A stretch of 64,000 bases of DNA from Channallabes apus (GCA_030522415.1 CM060109.1:24725801-24789800), one strand, 5' to 3'. Positions 26,780-38,779 are shown, counted from the stretch's first letter. Notes: generated from the sequence alone by a model not told the origin. Translations and numbers: made by a program.

Positions 26780-27470
26780 ACAAGCATACATCTTGCGGGA
26801 AGCCAGCCAACCCAAAAGCCCGCATATGGCAGCCATTAAAGAGATCCAGCGCTGGAGCCGGCTCCAGCCATTAAAGAAAACCACACGCAGTATTGCTGCT
26901 TCATCATGTCACTTTAGCAGATCTAATTGGCTCCTTTCCGTCCGTGTTTCACAGCAATGCTGAACTTCACTAAGCAGCCATTTCCTTTCATCTCAGCCGA
27001 ATTACATTAGCGCAGCTGTGTTCGACAGAGGCCACAACACAGCACCATTGCTAACAACACTCTCGATGATTAGAAAAGCAATAAATCCCAGCTTTCATAG
27101 GCTGCCCATGAGCATATTAATATTGTTTTTTATTTTATTTTAAACCCCAATGTCGATAGGCAGGAAGTATACAAGTTAGCGCTAGCTAGTGGTCGGCGAT
27201 TGTTGAGGACAATCGTCTGATGGCTTGTCTCAGCCGCAGCCTCGCACAGGGCCAAAGCGACTTTCCTCAAAGCCCATCTGATCCTCACTTCAAATTCCAA
27301 ATCCACTATGTGTTGCTAACAGCTAATTATTTAGACCCATTTCATAGAGGCTAAACCCACGGCGTTGGGCCGGTCATTCAGCATGTGTCGCAGTAATCCA
27401 CAGATAATACCTCGCTCTGTGGGTGCTTTCATGTTGGCCTCTCTCTGTTCCCATCACAGACTTATGTGTA
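26780..27470. promoter_or_regulatory. largest candidate regulatory island of the desert
   Basis: About 690 bp of high-complexity sequence. GCCATTAAAGA occurs twice (26833 and 26868 areas). There are several TTAAT/CTAATT homeodomain cores (26923, 27323), and CGATTGT (27197-27203) and ACAATCG (27209-27215) form an inverted SOX-like pair. One AT-rich break at 27125-27145 divides it in two. No coding-like frame. Looks like a conserved developmental enhancer; untested. Confidence 0.4.
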
Positions 27471-27783
27471 TGAGAAGTGATGTAAAGAGTCTAGTAGTTG
27501 TTTTGGTGCAAGTGTATATCACCCCCCCCACACACACACACATACACGCGCGCGCACACACACACTTCATTACTACTGAGTCAGGCCATGAAAAGATTAA
27601 CTTATTTAGGCCTTTGTTGCCATGGCAATCCAGAACGATTTTGATGATGCTCCTTCTCAGTCTATGAGGTTGCAACGTATCATGGAGCTTGTTACTAAGC
27701 AGGCCTGAGAGCTAAAGCACAGATGGCTGACTCCTCTAGCAATGGAGAAGGCTCCCTGTCTATATTTTCAGGCTATGTTTGAG

Positions 27784-27802
27784 CGTGTGTGTGTGTGTGA
27801 GT

Positions 27803-27845
<43 letters not shown>
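27784..27845 (+). repeat. (GT)n microsatellite
   Basis: About 30 GT units with two GA interruptions. Confidence 0.95.
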
Positions 27846-27846
<1 letters not shown>

Positions 27847-29919
27847 TGGGCAGGTGTGGGGGTGCAGGGGGCACTTTGCATCATTGATTTGAAGGGAGGT
27901 ATAATGCAGGTGCTGTTCAATGTTAAATAATGAAAAAATCAGCAAAGGTGAATATAAGAGTAGATAAGAGAAGGCCGTGCCAGCGAACACGAGTATAACA
28001 AATGAAAGATATGAAAGTCTCAAGGTGGCTGTAACAATGAGAAAAAAACTGAAAGACACGAAAATATCATAAGCAAGTATAAAATCCTTACCTAACTCCT
28101 TGTTATAAATAGCACAATTCATTTTCTTTGTTTTGCTTTTCTAAATTTCGTATTTAAACGTGTTTAATATATGCATAATCACGAATACGTACAGCTCCCC
28201 GTGCTCATTCTAGAAGAATGTGTGGGTGGATATGGCGCATATGCATCTTCCTCTGTGTCAATGATATGAGACAACAGTGGAAAGTTATCTAGCTAAAATC
28301 ATCATTTCTTATAAATCATGCAGCCAAACCTGGATATCCTTTTTTATCAAATCAAATATTTCTGAATATTGTATGTTCTCGGATAGTGGGGGCAGAAAAA
28401 AATCCCTCCCTGTTTTTTTTTTTGAGTAAACAACATGCTCATTAAGATGCTCATTTTCCCAGCAGGAATACAGAAAAAAAGTAGCACAAAATACACTACT
28501 TTTGCAGAAACACTTCCCCTCATACAAAAGGATTTAATTACACTTCAGAATGCGTAACCCTTGCAGCCCAACGGCAGCACATGGAAGCAGCACACACACA
28601 TACATACGCAGCATGGGGAAAAGTCTGCTCTTGCTAAAACACGACCCCACACACACGCTCGCCGCACGCGAGTACAGCAGTGTTTAACATGCCTGCCGCA
28701 GTTGTTCGTACATGTGCCTGAAGATAGTGTCAACCCCGTGGCAGTGCCACCACCCTGCTCCTGTCGGTTGGGCCTGTTCCCCTCAACAGAAATATCTCTC
28801 TCACACACACAACTATAGACACACACACACACACACTTCATCAGCCAGGCTTATCCCCTTGATGCCGAAGGACGCGGCAGACAGGTGAGCGTAAACAATT
28901 CATCACCACGGTGACACCTCCGCATCTGCCAGTCCCAACATGGTCAGAGGAGCTGTCAGTCACCTCATCTAGTTCTGCTCCCCTCAGCCGGGCTAGAGCA
29001 CAGCGCAAAGCACTAACAGATGTTCCTTTTTAGGAAAGAGCCCCCATACACTAGCACATGGATGATCAGACAACAGCCATGACTTTGAACCTACGGAAGA
29101 CAGGTGAATTAGCATGTGTGTGTGATGTAGCTAAAATGCAATGATTTAAACATTGCTGTAAGAAAGGAAAAGGATTATAATTATGTTTAAAAGCAAAAAT
29201 TTTTAGAAGTGTGGCTATGATAAATTAAATCATGTGTGTAAGGTCCAAAATGTGGTTTTGTTGCAAATTTTCCTGAGATATAAAATCATGTGCTGTTCAA
29301 GTAAGGCCTGAGGTTTATATCAGATGTCTTTCTCATACCACTGAGACTGAATAACAGGTGATAAGTGTCAAATCCATATGTGTCTAACTGTCTTATGGGA
29401 CAGTGACAATATGAAGAGATGTACCAGGAGGCCAACAGCCCCATCCAGACAAGCCTGAGTGCTATCCATCACTCAGTGATGAACGATAACACACAATGAC
29501 ACACGGATGCACGCACTCAAGATACAATTATCTTTACTCCTACACGCACATGCAGCAGTCTACTGACTCATACTCTTGACATGGACATGAACCAAGATTG
29601 ATGGGGAAATTTTATGGGGAGCTTGATGGGGAAATTCAACCTGGCTTCATGATTGCAGGTTCATAAGAAATTGACTTCTATGAAAAGTTACACATGGCTA
29701 AAGGACAAAATTAATTATATAGTTTGTTTCAATCAGACATTAGATCACCAGGTAGGCAGCATTTGCAGAAATGAAGTCCTGCTTTTTCTTTCTTTTTTTT
29801 TATTATTTAATTTTATTTAACATTTTATTTGTGCATGCAAATAGCCAAAAATCATTCAGTTATAGAAATTAAATGGATATTACATCTAACTTATTAACTC
29901 TCTCTATATATATATATAA

Positions 29920-29922
<3 letters not shown>
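27846..29922. other. intergenic DNA, no gene; complex block 28840-29060
   Basis: Mostly AT-rich. Short CA tracts at 28590 and 28820. 28840-29060 is GC-richer with GTAAACAATTC (FOX/SOX-like) at 28891-28901. No gene. Confidence 0.45.

Positions 29923-29993
<71 letters not shown>
29923..29993 (+). repeat. (GT)n microsatellite
   Basis: About 35 uninterrupted GT units, preceded by a short TA tract. Confidence 0.96.
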
Positions 29994-29995
<2 letters not shown>

Positions 29996-30234
29996 TTGCT
30001 TGATTTAAACAGCTCAGTTTTTTTTAAATGATGAACTGAAGTCTTGAATTTGCGATTTACATCCAGGGATCAATCTTTTATGTTTTACATTGAGGACATT
30101 GCCTTTAAGGCAAATTTTCCCAAACCCTTATAGAGCAATTGTTGTTAACTGCTGCAGTAAATATTCACTTTACTAAAGATATACGCTTAAATGCATCCAT
30201 CATGTCACAAAACTAACATCAGAGTTAACAGTCA

Positions 30235-30495
30235 GTCAGTTACATGTACCCGAACGATATGAGTGATAGCGTCCTGAGAACAAACACTCCCAGGGACCCA
30301 AATAACAATACTGGTGACCTGGTGAGCCACAAAGCCCATCAGTACCCTTTGTTTCTGCAGGAGGGCCTGCATGACAATCCCAGGCTGACGGACAGCACAG
30401 GGGGCCGAAGGACCTGGGACAGGAGCACATTGTTCCGCTCCCCGTGTGCAAGGTGCACCTCCTTCCACTCTGACAGGAAACACAGGCTTGGTTAA
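30235..30495. promoter_or_regulatory. candidate regulatory island with SOX/TCF-like cluster
   Basis: High-complexity block with AACAATA (30304-30310), CCTTTGTTT (30347-30355), GACAATC (30373-30379) and ATTGTTC (30429-30435) within about 130 bp. It stays open in three reading frames, but none has a recognisable domain, so a non-coding element is preferred. Confidence 0.35.
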
Positions 30496-32303
30496 GAATA
30501 AGCTGGGCAGGCCAGAGGCTTTCTGAGCTAAATTACATGTAGAAAGAAGACCTCCTTTGAGCAGTAGAGCTTACCTGTTGTAGTGAGGGGGTGTTGAGTG
30601 GAGGAAATAGAGAGAGATAGAAAGAGTGGCTGTTTGAATTAACGTGCCATTTTCATACACTTTAAAAGGTAATAATTATGTGAGCAGCTGGAAACTTTTG
30701 GGGCTAGAATTAAAAGCTAAAAGCATAGTTCCGGTTTGATTTTTGTTTGTCCTGTTATGAATGCCCATCAGCTGGGCACCATTTTTTTTTTTTTATCTTT
30801 TTTGGAGGTTTGGGGTGTGTTTTTTCTCCCTGCAATTGCTGGGTTGCTGGGGGACTTTTTCTTTTAGTGATTTTTCTATCGCTCTTTTTCTCTTATCTAA
30901 CACATACAAATTGAAGCAAAACCAAATGCATGTAAATGTTGTGACATACTGAAGAGGCCTGTGAGTAAACAGAGCTAGGTGAGAATTGTGAAGGGTAGGG
31001 TAAAATCCCCTCAGGTGGCAGGGGTAAATATACCCCCACTCTCCATTTGAGACTTGCCATGTTTCAGCAGGCTCGATAAAAGAGTGATTGCACATATGAG
31101 AAAGGAGGATCTGGTTGGATGGTGAGAGTCTGATTATTACTGTAAAAGCCAGAGATAACAAGGTAACAGCAATGGGCAGACACACAATACAGCCTCTATT
31201 ACCTGGATGCTAGCTGTTATTTGCAGCCACTATATGTCTTTCCCCTTGCCTTTCCTTGAGGACAATGGATGAAAATAGGCTTTGTTCCATGTGCTGAACA
31301 GTGGCTATGAGGATTTCTGTGGCTAAGTAGGTGAGGACTTCACTTGAGGCTAGACCTGCCTGACCAGCTGGGAGAGTCAAGGCCAAGCTCACTTACAGGC
31401 CAGGCTGCAGGCCAGCATCTGTAGTTTTCACTGTTGAGAATCTCTCTCTCTCTCTCTCTCTTAAACTCCTGTCCATTTTTAAATATACACACAACAGCAA
31501 CACGCCAATGGCTAAGTCTAAAATCACACCTCACCAAACACAGACACTAAAGTGGTCATTCAACTTATGTGTCTAAACTGTAACACACCCTCTTACATTA
31601 CCACACATAAGCTCAGATATTTTATAAATATAAAAAAACACACAAAACAAACTGGCTCCAACTGTCTCTCAGGTACTTGCTCCCTTTATTAACCACTGAC
31701 CTTGCGATTTTCCATTCAGACATACTTTCCATGGCATTAACACTTAAAATCCGCTTTCAAATCACACACCTCAGCCAGCTTTTCATACAGCACTAAGCTG
31801 TTTCTTCAGGAATGTGTACCAAAATTAGCCACGCTAATTAATAAAACGACAAGAATGCAGCGTTAATGACTTCGACATCCATCAGCTTAAGAATGTTCCA
31901 CGTTTTCTTTTATTTAAAGAATAACACGAATTACACACGCAGCATGGTCCACTACTGGCTTTAGCCAGTGATGTGTTCTACATAGTAAGACCGATATAGC
32001 TCCATCAAACATGTCATATGTAATAGTTATAAAGTTGAATCAATCAGTGCTGACGGCAAATTAATCCAAGGTAGTGGCACAAAGTCCACACAATGGGCTA
32101 GTTTAAATTTATTTAGCACAGCAACAAAAAAGCTATGGCTTGGGTGTGTTCATGTGTGTAGTTTTTAGATGAAAATTTTTTATGGATATTTCTGATATCC
32201 CACGGACCCTGTCTCACTATGATGCTGCCTAGGTACAAGAAACACTGGTTATGCTTTTGGCTTTATCTGAGCTGTAGAAATCTTTGGATTGTTAGGATTG
32301 ATG
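30496..32303. other. intergenic DNA, no gene
   Basis: (CT)n at 31439-31461. The rest is mixed single-copy-looking sequence. 31680-32000 contains several TTAAT cores. No gene. Confidence 0.5.
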
Positions 32304-32305
32304 TA

Positions 32306-33873
32306 CAAACCGGATTCCAAAAAAGTTGGGACACTAAACAAATTGTGAATAAAAACTGAATGCAATATTTTGAATGCAATAGAAATGTCAATATTTTATT
32401 CAGAATAGAACATAGATGACAGATCAAAAGTTTAATCCGAGAAAATGTATCATTTTAAAGGAAAAATATGTTGATTCCAAATTTCACGGTGTCAACAAAT
32501 CCCAAAAAAGTTGGGACAAGGCCATTTTCACCACTGTGTGGCATCTCCCCTTCTTCTTACAACACTCAACAGACGTCTGGGGACCGAGGAGACCAGTTTC
32601 TCAAGTTTAGAAATAGGAATGCTCTCCCATTCTTGTCTAATACAGGCCTCTAACTGTTCAATCGTCTTGGGCTTTCTTTGTCGCACCTTCCTCTTTATGA
32701 TGCGCCAAATGTTCTCTATAGGGGAAAGATCTGGATTGCAGACTGGCCATTTCAGTACCCGGATCCTTCTCCTACGCAGCCATGATGATGTGATTGATGC
32801 AGAATGTGGTCTGGCATTATCTTGTTGAAAAATGCAGGGTCTTCCCTGAAAGAGATGACTAGATGTTGTTCTAGAAGCTGAATATATTTTTCTGCATTGA
32901 TGGCGCCTTTCCAGACATGCAAGCTGCCCATGCCACACGCACTCATGCAACCCCATACCATCAGAGATGCAGGTTTCTGAACTGAGCGTTGATAACAACT
33001 TGGGTTGTCCTTGTCCTCTTTGGTCCGGATGACATGGCGTCCCACATTTCCAACAAGAACTTTGAATCGTGACTCGTCTGACCACAGAACAGTCTTCCAT
33101 TTTGCCACACTCCATTTTAAATGATCCCTGGCCCAATGAAAACGCCTGTGCTTGTGGATCTTGCTTAGAAATGGCTTCTTCTTTGCACTGTAGAGTTTCA
33201 GCTGGCAACGGCGGATGGCACGGTGGATTGTGTTCACTGACAATGGTTTCTGGAAGTATTCCTGAGCCCATTCTGTGATTTCCTTTACAGTAGCATTCCT
33301 GTTTGTGGTGCAGTGTCGTTTAAGGGCCCGAAGATCACGGGCATCCAGTATGGTTTTACGCCCTTGACCCTTACGCACAGAGATTGTTCCAGATTCTCTG
33401 AATCTTCGGATGAAATTATGCACAGTTGATGATGATAACTGCAAAGTCTTTGCAATTTTTCGCTGGGTAACACCTTTCTGATATTGCTCCTCTATCTTTC
33501 TGCGCAACATTGTGGGAATTGGTGATCCTCTACCCATCTTGGCTTCTGAGAGACACTGCCACTCTGAGAAGCTCTTTTTATACCCAATCATGTTGCCAAT
33601 TAACCTAATTACTGTTAATTGGTCTTCCAGCTCTTCGTTATGCTCAAATTTACTTTTTCCAGCCTCTTATTGCTACTTGTCCCAGTTGACACCGTGAAAT
33701 TTGGAATCAACATATTTTTCCTTTAAAACGATACATTTTCTCAGTTTAATCTTTTGATCTGTCATCTATGTTCTATTCTGAATAAAATATTGACATTTGC
33801 CATCTCCACATCATTGCATTCAGTTTTTATTCACAATTTGTTTAGTGTCCCAACTTTTTTGGAATCCGGTTTG
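32306..33873 (-). mobile_element. Tc1-like DNA transposon with TIRs and TA duplication
   Basis: Both ends carry the same inverted sequence, beginning CAAACCGGATTCCAAAAAAG at 32306 and its complement ending at 33873. Each is flanked by TA (32304-32305 and 33874-33875), the Tc1/mariner target-site duplication. The inverted repeats are about 190 bp (32306-32496 and 33685-33873) and nearly identical. An inner copy of the CCAAAAAAGTTGGGACA direct-repeat unit sits at 32502-32518 on the left, so this is an IR/DR-type element. On the right the inner unit is shortened by about 15 bp. It encloses a transposase gene on the minus strand. Confidence 0.93.
32528..33537 (-). pseudogene. Tc1-like transposase, frameshifted
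   Basis: Start MGRGSPIP at 33537. The N-terminal part has a paired-type helix-turn-helix (KGVTQRKIAKTLQLSSSTVH) and the first catalytic Asp in LWSDESRF. The frame changes near 32850-32870, where the reading passes from ...QLLEQHL to ...SSHLFQGRPC. The second frame carries Asp in QQDNARPH and Glu in SPIENIW with 34 residues between them, the DD34E signature of Tc1 elements, and ends at 32528. One frameshift appears sufficient to inactivate it. The strong preservation otherwise suggests a fairly young insertion. Confidence 0.9.
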
Positions 33874-33906
33874 TACAAATGTAGTTTGTAGTTTGTTGTA
33901 TGGTGA

Positions 33907-34273
33907 CACATCTCTCATGGTCTATATTGCTTAATCCTGCATACAGAGTCGCAGGGGGCCTGGAGCCTATCCCAGGAGACTTAGGGCACAAGATGGGGTA
34001 CACCCTGGATGGGGTACAAATCAACTGTGGAGGAAATGCACATAAACACACTCACACAGGCAATTTGGGATGGCCATTTTGCCTAATCTGCATGTCTTTG
34101 GACTGTGGGAGGAAACCGGAGTACCCGAGGGAACCCAACGAGCACAGGGAGAACATGCAAACCCCATGCACACGAAGGCAGGAATCAAACCTGACCAGAA
34201 ATCGAACCTAACAGGTGATAACTGGAGGTACAACTGGAGGTGACTGTACTAACCACTACACCACTATGCCACC
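33907..34273 (+). repeat. interspersed repeat family A copy
   Basis: Contains 'ggcctggagcctatcccagg', 'gggtacaccctggatggggt', 'ctgcatgtctttggactgtg' and ends 'aaccactacaccactatgcc'. It begins about 30 bp after the Tc1-like element. Confidence 0.85.
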
Positions 34274-34479
34274 TGTGTGAGAAAGTTTTTTTTTTTCAGA
34301 AAAAAAGGATAAATTGTTTATTAATTCATCAGTAAATGTTTTATCTCTTTCCTGCAGATTTTAAAGCCTACTGATAAACATGATGAGCCATGCCATGATC
34401 AGCAACACACATCTCTGTAGCTATTATACAAGAGATGTTTAAAGCCAAACCAGGACTTGAAATTTCTTGTGAATGAAGG

Positions 34480-35036
34480 CAAAAAACGTCATGACATTTA
34501 AAGAAGACCATAAGCACAATACGTTGATGAGATGCTTAGCTGCAGTAAAATATATGAATAAGGCAAACTTTGTAAAGAAGACCGTACGTCTGTGACTGAC
34601 AATCCTGGCCAAGGTAGCTTAGAGCCCACTGCAATCGTTCCCATGAACATTCTACAAGTGGAACTTGCAGAGGAGCCACATCTGTATGATCTGCACACAA
34701 TCATTCACCAGCATCACTTACACATTGCAGGAACTGGCCTGGGAGTTATTGCCACATCAACCAACAGTCCTATCCTCGATCCAAGCTATTTACAAATATG
34801 CATTGTTGAAGGAGTTAAGGGGAGCCCAGCGTTTTAGACATAAACCAGGCAGTCCGATCATGTGAAAACATTCCACCTTGATGGTATCCAAACACTAGCG
34901 AAACACTGGGATAAGTGCATTTGTGTAGTAGGGGCTTATATGGAGAAATAAAGGAGGTTTTTGCATTCATATCTGTCTTGTGTTATTCTGCACAATCAAA
35001 AGTCCCAGTTCGATTTGAACACCGCTTGTATATTTT
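34480..35036 (+). pseudogene. decayed mariner-like transposase
   Basis: 34862-34951 translates to a mariner-type C-terminus, FHLDGIQTLAKHWDKCICV followed by VGAYMEK and stop. Compare the family pattern F.DGI..L..RW.KCI...GDYIEK. Upstream, around 34575-34690, EDRTSVTDNPGQGS and VELAEEPHLYDLHTI resemble the linker and helix-turn-helix region. The DDD/E core is missing. 34961-35036, after the stop, probably includes the 3' terminal repeat; no matching 5' terminus was seen. Confidence 0.55.
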
Positions 35037-35399
35037 CTCAGTACTTTTGTCTGAGTGTTTCCCCTGCTGTATACTCTAAAAAAGCACAAAGCAAAATGTG
35101 ACTAAACTGTTCAAATTTATGAAAACTAGTGCAGTGCAGCAGGTGGAGATCATCACAGCATTGATCCAGCCTCAGCATGGGATAGAAGTACAACCCTTTT
35201 TAATCAGAATGGGCCAATAGTCTCTGGCTACGCATAGGTCCCTTTCAGATAAAACTGTCTTACAGCACAACTGGCTGAGATGAGGGTGAAAGAGAGACAG
35301 GCCTGAGGGCACTGGCACAGAGCAGAACCAGTGCTGGATCTCAAAGAACTCATTATTCCCTACCTGCTGCACCTCTACTGAGGCAGTCTGAATTCAAAT
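35037..35399. other. intergenic DNA, no gene
   Basis: No feature recognised. A minus-strand ORF here is not protein-like. Confidence 0.5.
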
Positions 35400-35860
35400 T
35401 TATATAGAGCAGGTCCCAGGGCCACAAGCACGCAGAGGGCTTGTTTATAAAGGCACACAGTTTGATATTGCTGGTTCCTCGCCAAGGCTCTGAGCTGTTG
35501 ACCATTTATTTAATTATTATGGACAAAGCTAATTGTTCTCACTATACCTTTGATGACCCCTTCGATTCTTTTCCCCCCTTTTCCCCTCCATGTGTGCAAA
35601 TGAAGTTTTCACCCAGGCAATCACACCTTTAATTAAATTAAAACAAAGGTGCCAAAGCTGTTGATTTTCAATGTGGAGGGGGGGACCGAGTGGTTAGGGG
35701 GCAGAATACAATGAATATCAATGCATGATGAGTGACTGAACTCCCCAGCTGTCAGCCAAATGAATGTGAATATTCAGTTCTTTCCCCTCCACTTAACTTC
35801 CATTTAGCTCTGATAACATTTTATTAGCTTTTCCCTCGGCACTGCTAAATGATAAGTGAT
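35400..35860. promoter_or_regulatory. candidate regulatory island with TCF/LEF and SOX-like sites
   Basis: CCTTTGATG at 35547-35555 matches the TCF/LEF consensus. ATTGTTCT (35532-35539), GGACAAAG (35521-35528) and ACAAAGG (35643-35649) are further HMG-box-type sites. TTAATTAAATTAAAAC precedes the last. Repeat-free. Inferred enhancer. Confidence 0.38.
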
Positions 35861-36663
35861 CCAGAGAAAAACAGCGCTTCCTTCATGTTTATTCCACAAA
35901 TGGATTCATTCCTCTTTGTCCCTTTCCCCCCTGTTCTCAGGGAATTTTTTGTCACAGTGTCACAACCTCACACGTATCATTTGGGTATGTATGTGCATGA
36001 TGCATTTGAGATATTTTGATATTAATGAATCATGTCCATATTAGAAAAGGTGGATTTTAATACAATATTGTAAGAATGAATCCATCAAGTAACTGTTTTT
36101 GCAATATAAGCCATTTTCTTCTGCTCCAGTACACCAACGTCAACATATCCTCATCATGTCAAGACAGATTGGTGCGTTAGCCAAGAGCTTCAATCGCTGT
36201 TCTCCCTGCCCCATTCCACATATTGATTTTGAAGAAAACAGCTTTCTAATCCAAATAAACAACATGTCAGCAAGCCACTCAAGTTAACTGAAATATTAGC
36301 ACAGCATGATGCACTAGCCGTACAAGCCTAGGTTCCCCCAGTGCTCCTGGCCTGGTCAGAGATGAGATAGGTGGACTACTGCCTACACAAAAATAGGATA
36401 GCATAAACTTGTGATCCAAAACAGACAGGAAAATAAAAAACTTAATTAATCAAAACTACATTAAAGCCATAATTTAACAGATGCCTCATCATTACCTATG
36501 AACACTCAATTGCACATTGCATGGCAACCCTTTTGATCAAGTGGTGTTTGTGTTGAGAGTGCAGCCTTTTTCTTTCATTACTGCCAACATTATCAAAAAG
36601 TCTATTGTGACCCCTGGATGATCCCAGGTCAGGGTCAGGCACAGTGCGGAGTTAGGAGTAAGG
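35861..36663. other. intergenic DNA, no gene
   Basis: Mixed sequence with no recognised repeat or gene. Confidence 0.5.
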
Positions 36664-36704
36664 TTTTTTTTTTTTTTGGGGCGGGGGGGGGGGGGGGGGG
36701 GGGG
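36664..36704 (+). repeat. T14-G26 homopolymer block
   Basis: Fourteen T, then four G, one C and 22 G. A long G tract of this kind can form G-quadruplexes and is prone to sequencing error. Confidence 0.9.
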
Positions 36705-37967
36705 ATGTCAGCTCAGGGGCCATCTCCATTGCCCAGCATGGCACAGGGCAAGCAAGGCTCGGCACAGCGTGGTCAGCAGGGTGGCCGCGCCACTCTTAAG
36801 GTCATGCTAATTGCCACACTCCACCACCGAGCCGGCACTTAACGCTGTGGCCCTCTCTCAGAGCAAGGTGCAGGTGTTAGTGCCCTTTAAACCTTTAATT
36901 AAATATCACTGCAAAAGGTTAATACAGGAAGCAGGGTGTTCTAGCCCACTATTGAAGCATCACTGCAAAACTCCACTGCAATAAGAAAGCCTGGGACAGA
37001 GAATAAAAAAGTGGAAGACATTTTATCAGGCAACCATCGTAGGTAGTGTATTACACTGTATGTCATATAATAGTCATAATATTGCTGTTCATGGAAAGAT
37101 ATGTCTCTGTTGCTGTCCTAATATGAGAGATGGAGCCCAGAATAATACCTGCTTTTCTTTTTATTTCAGGTTATGGTTAACATTATATATCATAAAGCTT
37201 GTCATCTGCCAATGCCACAAATATGTTTTATGTGATTTTTAGGACAATATACTTTTTTATAATGAAAAAACCCACACAGTTTACTGATAAAATACAACTT
37301 AGATAAAAGTAGTAATTTGTTGTCTAATATACGATACATTTGAACAAGCTATTTAGCAGAAACATGGCAATTATGCACATATAAATCTGAATATATCATA
37401 ATAGAGCATTAAAAAAAACATGATTACATCCTTAACCAACTTAACTGTCTTGAAGCAGAGCTTTTTGCACTGGAAATATTTTGAAATTCTAGGAAAATAG
37501 GTTCCAGGCCCAAATCAGAGCTGCGATTTAAGACTTGGTAAATATTTTCCAGAGGATTTTTACAGTGTCTCTTTTACTGCATGGTGACTGGAGCACAGCT
37601 GGGAAAAAGGAGTACATATGATTGGTGTGACACTGGGTTCCAGCAGACAATTAACATAAATGACCCTAATTAACATCCGGGCAGTGTCAAGATTTCTTCA
37701 AGCAATGCAGAATTGCCAAAGGAACAGATTTGGTTTGCTTAAGTCTTCTGCCTACATTGCCAAATATTGAATCCAGCCCAAGGGAGGTCAGTTCGTATAC
37801 TCCTTATTTCACAGATGGATCTCACACTCTACAAAAGAATTTATTTACAGAGTAATTGCCCTATTATAACAACAACAACAAAAATAAATCAGGAACTTTG
37901 TGTAATTAATGTATTATTAATATATATTTAAATTTATATAATTTAATATCCATTACATTCAATATAA
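36705..37967. other. intergenic DNA; complex blocks at 36750-36950 and 37500-37800
   Basis: Both blocks are repeat-free with AATTAA cores and look more constrained than the AT-rich DNA between them. No gene. Confidence 0.35.
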
Positions 37968-38032
37968 TGGACCCTAAATACAGGATAAAGTGGTATAGAA
38001 GATGAATGAATGAATGAATGAATAATGGCAGA
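37968..38032 (-). repeat. family A 5'-end fragment
   Basis: 'ccctaaatacaggataaagt' and 'ggtatagaagatgaatgaat' are the reverse complement of the first 50-60 bases of family A. Confidence 0.75.
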
Positions 38033-38779
38033 TTTTCTAAATCTCTTCACATTTTAGCAAACGAAGAAGTATTTTCCTCAATGTCTAGTCATTTTTTTCT
38101 CACAGGATAATATTTTCATTGCTCCAATACAGACATCTTATTTCAACACATTTAATATTCATCAAGAGTCTGGAAGCCTCAGCCACAGCCAAATTTTCAT
38201 ACCATATTTTAGCAAGACAGAATAATCTCAGTTAACACAAGAGCAGGTCCTCTCTCCCTCTCTCTCACATGCGCTGTGTTGCCCCCTGCTGAGGTTTTGT
38301 TGTTTCCTGTTTTGTTAAATAATTAATTCTTCCCTGCTATTCCCCCACAATCTATAGTCAGCCATATGCAAAAGCCAGAGCAGGAGTCCTATAATCTATT
38401 AGATTTAATACAGTGGTCCACATGATGTGGTGAACAAATGCGCACTAAAAAGGATTGTACATATACTTATACATATTAAATTAAATATATATATATAATT
38501 TTGTTAAAACTCAGAATTTAACCTTGACAATTAAAGTTCATCTGACTTTTAAAAAAATAGCTGATATTAATGATTTTTTTCAGTTTTGTATACTGATAAG
38601 CTGCTGACGTGTCATTGTTGTCAATGTTGATAGTTCATGTGTTTGGGGTGAATATTATTAATTCAATTTAAATAGTTTTTGTTGAGGTTGCAATCAGTTA
38701 CAGAATTTTTTTTTTAATTTCTTCACATTTTTTGCTCTCTTCTTTTGCCTCTGGTCGCAGAAGAACTTTTGTGGCTTTT
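38033..38779. other. AT-rich intergenic DNA with GCCCCCTGCTGAGG site
   Basis: Mostly AT-rich. At 38281-38294 a GC-rich motif GCCCCCTGCTGAGG resembles both CTCF core and Zic-type motifs. Confidence 0.4.

Noticed and set aside
30232..30495. Overlapping ORFs of 71-83 codons on both strands
   Set aside because: Open in three frames at once with no domain. Better explained as complex non-coding DNA.
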